Shown: positions 57,061 through 64,000 of the stretch, one piece after another
Numbering within the stretch: the stretch's first letter is position 1
Layout of the letters: the number at the start of each line of letters is the position of its first letter
From: Diabrotica undecimpunctata
Taxonomy: Eukaryota; Arthropoda; Insecta; Coleoptera; Chrysomelidae
NCBI RefSeq assembly: GCF_040954645.1
Contig: NC_092806.1
Location: 112,575,231 to 112,639,230 of the forward strand
DNA length: 64,000 nt
Direction of reading: 5' to 3'
Position numbers and translations under genes: made by a program
The notes under the pieces: model-generated
The model's input: the letters and a program-made list of their open reading frames with translations, nothing else
Database searches by the model: none
Told to the model about the DNA's origin: nothing

Positions 57061-57229
57061 AATGCGAAAAACTGTTGGCAGTTTTTCGCATCAGCAGCAA
57101 CAGCAAAAAGTGCAAGCAGTTTGTAATTGAAATAATTAGCTAAAGTACAAGTAAATATTATTAAAGATATAATGTAGCCAATATTTCTTCTTTACTATAT
57201 AAAAAACTCACGTCCTCTACGGAAGAGAT

Positions 57230-57730
57230 CATTGGTGACTACCAGTGAGGATTTCGGCCAGACCGATCTATTAGTGATCACATACACATGATGAGGCAAG
57301 TGTTGGAAAAGAGCTACGAATACAACATCGGCATAAACAGTCTATATATTGATTTAAAATAAGCCTTTGACACTATCAACAAAAAAAAACTATACGAAAG
57401 TCTGCTGCTTATATGTATACCCAAAAAACTAGTCAGATTAATACAGCTTACTTTCACTGGCACCAAAGCACCTGTAGTAATACAAAATATGAAGACTGAC
57501 AATTTTGGGAACAATAACGGCGCAAGACAAGTAGACGTCCTCTCATCACTATTGTTTAACCTCTTGCTGCGTGCAACAATAACCAAAGTCGATATCCGCG
57601 GGAACCTTATAACCAAAAGTAAACGAATAGCTGCATATAGGACTCTGGAAGAAGAAGATAAAATAGCCAAACTTAGAGCAAAAAAGCAAAAGATTTTAAT
57701 CAGATTAGATGTATCCGAGAAAAAATAATA
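57230..57730 (+). pseudogene. LINE RT palm fragment
   Basis: QGFRPDRSISDHIHMMRQVL and EKSYEYNIGINSLYIDLK, stop, AFDTINKKKLYESLLL contain the first catalytic Asp region. IPKKLVRLIQLTFTGTKAPV and GARQVDVLSSLLFNLLLRAT follow, where the usual RQGD is RQVD. It breaks up before Y-A-D-D. Confidence 0.82.
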
Positions 57731-57839
57731 AAATGCTGATTCACTAAAAGGGTGTCAAAAAGAGATGAAAAAAAAAAATACTTTGGCTGTTTAATGAACA
57801 GATTTTGACAAAAAATAAGTAACAGCAATGGTCACCAAA

Positions 57840-58130
57840 ATAACAATACTACTAAAAAGTCAAGAAAGTAAGTCAATTGGACAAGATGATATTCCTGGGG
57901 AAGAGTGTAAACCGTTAGGATAGACAGGAACAAGTTTCTTTAACAGAAGTGGGGCAAATGCTGGATAAATGGAGAAGCAGTATATTAGTATCGTGTATAA
58001 AATAAAATATTTGTTCAACAATTCACGAACTGCAATGCCACAAAACTGCTTAGTCACACCATGAAAATATGGGAAAGAGTAATTTATAGACGATAGCGAA
58101 GAAACCAAAACGTCTGAAAATGACTTGGGA
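57840..58130 (+). pseudogene. Second LINE RT fragment, different family
   Basis: ESKSIGQDDIPGE (linker), GQMLDKWRSSILVSCIK and CSTIHELQCHKTA, SHTMKIWERVIYRR in shifted frames match the C-W-Q-x-x-x-x-V-x-L-Y-K-N-K-G...R-G-I-K-L-L-S-H-T-M-K-I-W-E-R-V-I segment of RTE-like elements. It lies head to tail with the fragment at 57230. Confidence 0.7.
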
Positions 58131-58259
58131 CTTATGCAAGGAAGATCAACATCAAAATGATTTTATTTGATATTTATTATAGACAACTGAAAACAAAAAT
58201 TATAACCTCTTGAAGAGAAAAGAACTTAAAACTTAGTGGGAAAAAACATAGCATCAAAA

Positions 58260-59370
58260 ATGTTCATTTAAAGATTGAGTAAAAAATGAGGGAAGCCAAT
58301 CCCGCGAACAAATAAAGTCAAAAGGAATGATGAAGATAGAAATGATTGAACCATGCACGTAATTCACACGGCTGTGTATTATTTTTTGATAATATTCCAG
58401 TTGGTCAATCAAAGTACTAACAGCCAATATCTTATATATTTTATTCCTTTCGAGGATATAAGAATTTGTCTTTATATTATGATATGTCACTGAAATTTTT
58501 TATGTGATCTTTCTCGGCTCACCAGGTGGTTCTAACCAGGAGTTAAGGAATTGCACGTTTGCCGTTCCATTTACTAGTCTATCAGCTGCCGCTCAATTAT
58601 CTTCTATATTATGGGTGACATATCGTCAGATTTCAATCCATTAAAGATAAACTTTTTTTAAGCAACTTTCTAAAAATTTACTGACGCTGAATGTATAATA
58701 TTAATGTTAATTCTAAAACATTAATATGTTTTTTGTTATTCAGTTATACCCAAATATTTTATTAAAACATAAAACTTGAGAAAATATTAAACAATATTCG
58801 ATTTCATTATAAAAAAACATTACTTACATCTTATCGGCAATAATACTTTTTATTTTGGCAATACTCAATATTCGAAGTTGGGCTTTTGAATTGTCTCACT
58901 CTTAATTGGTTTCTTATAATGATGACAGAGTCTTGGTAAAAGTTAAACCATCAACAAAATTTTTCATTATCACTTTTAAATTTTTAAATTTTTGAAACTT
59001 AACATTTTCTATAGGTGGCGTTGGATAGTCTCCCTCGCCACTTAAAAACTTTTTTATTAATACAGTATTACGACGTCACGATTTCAATTCTCAAAAACTT
59101 ATTTTGTTATATTTTCCAACTTTTAATTAAGAAATATGTCAGTTTATATTATCGGTTTACTATAAGTGTGTGAGAATAAAAACGGAGAAGTAGAGCTGTT
59201 ACATGTGCTTCAAGTCAGTTTTAAAGCATTCCAAATAAATTCTCATAGAAATAAAGATCTCATCAAAAAATGGCGGCTTGACATCACATTTTTTACCAGA
59301 AAAAAAATATTATACAATTAATTTGTTTAAAATTGAGCAATGTCATTTTTGTTTTCTGGCAAACAAAAGG
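58260..59370. other. Intronic sequence, nothing recognised
   Basis: No supported feature. Confidence 0.4.
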
Positions 59371-59379
59371 ATAATGCTA

Positions 59380-61180
59380 AAATCACCAGAGAAAGTGGAT
59401 GCGTCTGGACGTAATCAGCAGAGGTGCACTAATTAGAATAATTTTCTGAGTTGCAGTAACATCAGTATACAAAACAGCAGAAGAAACGTTAGCGTCTCTC
59501 AGAACCATAATTTGGGAAATCAGAGAACACAGTTCATCGTGGGGGACTTCAATAGCCACAGCACCCCTTGGGGTTATAATCAGATGTACAATTATAAACA
59601 ATTTGTGGATTGGGCAGATGCTAATAAAACTTAGCACTCTTACATAATTCAAAACTGCTTTGCTCCATCGTCAGCTCTGGAGGAGGTGTTTTAGAAAGTT
59701 GCAACCTAGAAAATTGCTTCATAAATTCCAACATACAGAACTGCTGCATCAAAAGGGTCAATGAACCAATCCCAAAGACTCAACATAAACCTATAGTAAT
59801 ACAGGTTTACGCAGTAATAAGAGCACCAAAAATTATCTTCTGCAGAATTTTCAATTTTAAAAAGGCAACATGGATAAACTTAACATCAATAATCTAAGTC
59901 CTACCTTAGAGAATTATGATATCTTTGTGGAGAAAATCTAGATAATATCAAGGCGACACATACCTAGAGGCTGCAGACAGCTTTTCATACCGGGTTTTAC
60001 CAAGGAGTCAAAAACCGTTCTGACCAAACACGAAAGACTATACAGTCAAAACCCAATCAACTAAGAAACACTTGCTTGTGGAACAGCAGTCATGGAAACA
60101 CTCCGCGAAGAAAGGCAAACAAAGTGAATGGACAGTTTTAACACCATGGATATTAAACATAGTGATAAGATTGCGTGGAACCTTACTAAAAAGCTCAGCT
60201 GTGACCCCACTGAGACCAGGCAACCCTATAAAGTAAGGCTAGAACAAATGAGACCACCATCTCCTATTAAACGAAAAGCGCAGCTTAAGACCACAGAAAT
60301 TAAAATTAACTATTAACTAATTTATTCCCCAATCCAAAAGAAATTGCCTCGAGATACCTTTCACTAAAGGTATCACTCTATATACCTTCAAAAACTAAAC
60401 CACTTGTTTTAGTTCTTTAATGGAGAAATACACTCAATTAAATATTGGCAAGGCAGCGGGAGTGGACAATATCTGTATAAAAACATGTACAAAGTAGCTC
60501 AGAATTGGGGATGTTTAATAACTTCCGGTACAACTGAAGAATCCTATTACTGTGGGGGAGATTTAAAGTAGCCCTTTTAAAGCCGGGAAAGCACGACCAA
60601 TTTGGGAACTATGTTCGCGCTTCACTATTCTGCGGCAGAGTACGCTTGTCCAGCTTGACCCAGATCGGTCCACGCCAGGAAAGTTGACGTCATCGCAAAT
60701 AAGACATACACACTAAAAACAGGCTGTTTGAAGCTAACTCCAATAGAAAAACTTCACAGAGCTGCCGTCTTTACTACCCCCAATATCCGAAGAAAATGAA
60801 TTGATGGAACGGACCAAGCAGATAATTGAAGAAGATCCTTTCTATGGAGCCGAATGCAAATCCAAAAGATTAAAATCTCGTTGCAAATTCCTGGATGTCA
60901 TCATGGAGATGCCCAGTGGTGTGAACTCCAAGTGACCAGTATGGAGAACAATGAACCGAATAAGAACCGGGGTGAAAACCACCACTGAAAACCAATCAAA
61001 TAAAATGGGATCTTTGATACGAAATATATAATAAATACGAATGTGGCGCCATACAGAACAGGGAACATATACTGACCTACCTAATAACCTTTTAATGAGT
61101 TCGCATACTATTGATTATAGGTATAAAACTCTGCAAAATTAACCCAGGTTAAAAAATTCTGTTGATGGGTTATTTTATTT
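59380..61180 (+). pseudogene. Jockey-like LINE: endonuclease, RT linker and C-terminal end, RT core missing
   Basis: FIVGDFNSHSTPWGYNQMYN is the AP endonuclease G-D-F-N-x-H motif. After frameshifts come the linker HERLYSQNPINQETL, REERQTKWMDSFNTMDIKHS and DKIAWNLTKKLSCDPTETRQ, then LNIGKAAGVDNIC (K-A-x-G-x-D) and ALLKPGK (P-G-K). The sequence then jumps to the C-terminal NRIRTGVKTT and CGAIQNREHILTYL (zinc segment) and ends near 61135-61180. The RT catalytic domain is absent. Confidence 0.75.
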
Positions 61181-61589
61181 TCCAATGATTTTCGTATTCC
61201 ATTCTGAAATAAAAAATTCTTGAAAGAGTCCATACCTTGTTTTTTAGCTTAATAATTTTAGAAACACCCGATGAAAACTGTATTAACAAAGCAAAATATG
61301 GATAAAATCGTGTTCAACCTTTGTTATAAGAAGGAATTCCAATAGAGAAGGTTGAACAAATTTGAAATAACATGTCGAGTTATAAAGACAAACGGAAATC
61401 GTACGATCTTGGTAGGAAATCTCTTCTTCTTTTAGATGGAATATGAAAATCAAGTCAACAACTTCTACAGTTACAATATTGCAAATAATATCTAGACAGT
61501 GCAATCAGTTCAATAAATACATGCTAAAAGTGCTGTACACAAAAATAATACTGGATATCAAAGACGCAATCATGCTGTCACGAGCTCAC
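61181..61589. other. Intronic sequence, nothing recognised
   Basis: Short stretch between LINE end and the Pro-rich exon donor. Confidence 0.4.
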
Positions 61590-61756
61590 CTGACTCAATG
61601 GACGAATTTTTTCGTAGATAATACTCTCTGCCTGCATGGCAGAAGGAGGAGGATGGTCTGGCGTAGGCGGTTGGTTATAGTGAGTCGGCGAAAGCGGGAA
61701 GACGTCCGTTCTCAGCATCTTCTTCTCTAATTTGGTAGAGTTTCTTGAGCTTCCGG
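61590..61756 (-). CDS. ANKS1-like gene, Pro-rich linker exon
   Basis: The exon has 167 nt, with acceptor TTAACAG and donor GTGAGC. It starts two bases before a codon boundary and ends in phase 0. The peptide contains SPTHYNQPPTPDHPPPS followed by a Tyr motif, IIYEKIRPLSQ. From memory, a run of this type (SPT-Y-QPPTPDHPPPS) is a recognisable feature of ANKS1-family linkers and a strong anchor for the gene assignment. The Pro-rich run is a plausible SH3 or WW ligand. The downstream intron of 19.2 kb is the longest seen here and holds the fragments of at least eight retroelements, a mariner-like element and a Penelope-like piece. Confidence 0.85.
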
Positions 61757-62384
61757 CTGTTAACAAACGAAATACATGGTAGTAAAGATATTGTGTTGTG
61801 TAATATGTTTAGGATCAATTGAGCTGGCACAAGATGCCAATTAGCAACATCTACCAATATATGAAGTACTTCGTTTTTAAATATGAAGTTTATATCAAGA
61901 TGATCAATGTTAAAATAGCTTTGCCTATTGGAAAATATCGGTTTTTTTTTGATATTTTGAATAACTCTAAGAATATTGATGACAAACTCTTCAAGCTTAT
62001 ATGAACATTTTAGAAGATAAATAAATTATGGATTCCATATCGTTCTCACGAACATAAAAACCACTTACAGAGGCCTTGAAAACTCAACTATAGTGAAAAT
62101 ACTGACATAAAATGCAACTAGGGTGTGTTCTAAATTTCTAAGTAAAGACGCTGTCTTTTAGTATTTTTTACTCTTACATAATTCTTTCATTACTTTAAAC
62201 ACTGGGATAAATGGAAGTGAAGAATTGGTATATCATCATTAGCATATATTTATACGGAATATTCAATAATCTAGTGAATGTATAGGGGTTCGAATCATAT
62301 ATTGCAGTTAAACGCAGAGCACCAGTCGATCTTCAACAATAATTTCTGCTGAAAAATGTTCTTAGTAAAATAGCAACTATTTGT

Positions 62385-62690
62385 TTGTCCTATGTTAGAA
62401 TAAATGAGAAACTAACCGAAAGTTTCAGGGACACTAAGAGCGTGATGCAATGCTGCATACTAAGCTCAACTCTATTCAACATATTTGATGAATGGATAAT
62501 GCGGAAAGCTACTGAGGACTGGGACGGTGGCATCACTATCGGCGGGAAGAAGATTTGCAACTTAATTTATGCAGATGCTAGAACCGTCCTCGCTAGTTCC
62601 TAAGTTGAGATTCACCTTCTACAACGAATTGAAGAAGTAAGCTTAACAATGGGTCTTAAAATCTCTCTCTTCAATCCTGACCCCCCGGAG
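62385..62690 (+). pseudogene. LINE RT palm fragment
   Basis: VRINEKLTESFRDTKSVMQC and CILSSTLFNIFDEWIMRKAT (V-x-Q-G-C-x-L-S-x-x-L-F-N-x-Y), then EDWDGGITIGGKKICNLIYA and DARTVLASS. The catalytic Y-A-D-D has become Y-A-D-A. Only about 100 residues remain. Confidence 0.75.
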
Positions 62691-63336
62691 GGAGTGTAGT
62701 GGTCATTGAGATGTCGTGTATTGTCCGTCTCCAAAGATCTTTGCCTCTGGTCATATGTTTAAAGTTAGACATAGGACTCAAAATCATCTAACCATAATAA
62801 ACAATATCGCTGTTGTAGATAAGTTGTACTATGCCCAAATCATCATGTATTATTTATTAGCATTCAGGAAGAATGTGTACTTTGAAAAGAGAACTTGAAA
62901 CAGATCGTTTAGATCTCTCTACACCCTTTCTAGCGTGTATCTTCGAGTAAACGCAGCCAGTTGACCATCCAGTTATCCAGTGTCAGTTTCAGTTCATAAA
63001 ATTAGAAACTAACAATGGATAATGAAATTCAATCATCACCAGAAGCCTTTTTTTTGAGCATTATTTGAAGCCAGAAAATGGTCGAGAAAACTTCTTCGGG
63101 ACAATTCTTTTTCATACTACAAAATATTTTAAAAACAACCCTTGTATATATTTTATCATGCACTCGGTATATATAAAAAATAAATGCTATTGACATCTGG
63201 CACCATCTCATAATAGGAATAAAATAAAACGCTATGTATGTCCTAAACCACACTATCAACAGATATAATACAAAACTACAGATTGTCTTGACCAAATATT
63301 TAAAAAAGCCACAATAATATTGCACTTTTTACTTAC
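62691..63336. other. Intronic sequence, nothing recognised
   Basis: No supported feature before the first visible exon donor. Confidence 0.4.
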
Positions 63337-63584
63337 TATTTTCGTCGGAAATCATGATAAAAGCACTAGAAACAAAGGTTGTTTCTGGTGCCGAAGAACT
63401 AGCAACAGGTTCTTCGTGCTTCCTTCGAAAATCGTATTCTTCGTATACTTCCGGGTGTCTACGAAGTTTTCTACGAGGATTCTGTTGCTTGATTATCATG
63501 TTTTCGTACATGGAAGTGATGGCTATCGGTTCGTGTTTCTTCCTGCTATCCAAATCCTCGCTCTTGCCTCGTTGGAGCTCACTT
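63337..63584 (-). CDS. ANKS1-like gene, first visible exon (linker before SAM1)
   Basis: The exon has 248 nt. It enters after a pyrimidine-rich tract ending TTATAG, begins with the last base of a split codon and ends one base into a codon before GTAAGT. The peptide is polar and basic. It includes RGKSEDLDSRKKHE, the Tyr motif MYENMIIK, a second Tyr-rich run PEVYEEYDF and a hydrophobic end near FIMISDEN. The Tyr motifs could be phosphorylation sites, but that is inference. The fit with the next exon (one base plus two bases) supports the 3' border. The region lies in the linker between the ankyrin repeats and the SAM domains of ANKS1 proteins, which is poorly conserved, so this exon is placed by phase, splice sites and charge pattern rather than by a domain. 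Confidence 0.75.
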
Positions 63585-63899
63585 CTATAACAACAAAAGA
63601 AATGGATGATTTTTTATTATCAAGACTCTTGTTTATGGTTTAAATACAATAAATCCCCTCTGGCTATGACGTCGGCAACTCCTAAAATATTCGGCTCAAA
63701 TATCAGCTAATACAGAATATCTCTGCTATTATCTACCAAGTAAAGATCTCTTCAACTCTCATTCTGCTAGTAAACTTTCCAATTTCTTTCTACAACTCCA
63801 ATATTAATTTCACTTACAACTTTCTGGAATAAATTGATAGTATATTTTAATCTCCGGTTAACTAATTACGATACATAAATTTCCAATTTCTGAGGCAGG

Positions 63900-64000
63900 C
63901 CTTTAAAGAAAGAACTAATAACCAAGAGATACTAACGGGAGGACGTCAAGGAAAATTCTGTATACAGCGAGGAGTACGGCAGGGAAATACCACCTCTCCA
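63900..64000 (+). pseudogene. LINE RT fragment cut by the window edge
   Basis: It reads TGGRQG-like and then QRGVRQGNTTSP at the last bases, the R-G-V-R-Q-G-D-x-x-S-P motif of RTE-like reverse transcriptases. It continues beyond the window. Confidence 0.6.

Larger units (their letters stand above)
12222..63584 (-). other. Host gene locus, ANKS1/Odin-type SAM-PTB adaptor (C-terminal part, nine exons)
   Basis: This is the transcription unit that spans most of the window. Nine minus-strand exons were placed by GT/AG borders and conserved domains: 63584-63337, 61756-61590, 42380-42128, 39246-38759, 27791-27414, 19865-19626, 19541-19389, 16022-15891 and 12533-12222. Successive phases agree at every junction, and the joined reading frame is 2371 nt (one leading base plus 790 codons including the stop). 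Domain order is linker, SAM1, SAM2, Pro-rich linker, PTB, as in vertebrate ANKS1A/ANKS1B and insect orthologues. In vertebrates these adaptors bind Eph receptors through the SAM and PTB domains and influence receptor trafficking; a similar role here is inference. The N-terminal ankyrin repeats are not in the window. Introns range from 84 bp to 19.2 kb. A further small exon could hide in the 19.2 kb intron, although the phases do not require one. Confidence 0.9.

Noticed and set aside
57314..57670. 118-codon minus-strand frame
   Set aside because: It is antisense to a recognisable RT palm region on the plus strand.

Overview
Eukaryotic, intron-rich and very AT-rich DNA. It holds spliceosomal exons with GT/AG borders, non-LTR retrotransposons of several clades, piggyBac, mariner/Tc1, Helitron, Penelope-like and Ty3/gypsy remnants, and long (TA)n tracts. 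There are no bacterial operons, rRNA genes or CRISPR arrays. The transposon mix and the host gene point to an insect. A beetle with a large, repeat-swollen genome is my guess, but nothing in the sequence fixes the species.

The one clear host gene is on the minus strand and fills almost the whole window. It is the C-terminal part of an ANKS1/Odin-type adaptor (ankyrin repeats, two SAM domains and a PTB domain; ANKS1A/ANKS1B in vertebrates). Nine exons can be placed, from the 5' side at 63584 down to a stop codon at 12222, with an AATAAA signal about 120 bp beyond the stop. All intron phases match between successive exons and give 789 codons plus a stop. In order they encode a linker with Pro-rich and Tyr motifs, SAM1 (split by an 11 kb intron), SAM2, a Pro-rich linker and a PTB domain split over four exons. 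The ankyrin repeats must lie beyond the right edge.

The rest, more than 95 percent, is intron packed with decayed mobile DNA. From left to right: an RNase H-type LINE (0.2-1.1 kb); a LINE split by a 676 bp foldback with a 13 bp target duplication (5.4-8.4 kb); a transposon with inverted repeats of about 330 bp (9.2-11.3 kb); an unnamed transposon-like gene (13.7-15.3 kb); nested LINEs (17.6-19.2 kb); a piggyBac with TTAA ends (20.0-22.3 kb); a gypsy remnant (24.6-27.2 kb); Tc1 and LINE pieces (28.4-29.8 kb); a Helitron (30.1-31.2 kb); a second, internally deleted piggyBac with palindromic subterminal repeats (32.1-34.2 kb); a tRNA-like SINE and MITEs (34.2-35.1 kb); many LINE pieces (35-43 and 48-63 kb); a Penelope-like fragment (42.9-43.4 kb); and a mariner-like element carrying a 48 bp insertion (46.4-47.3 kb). 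No mobile element appears intact. Most retroelement pieces lie antisense to the host gene.
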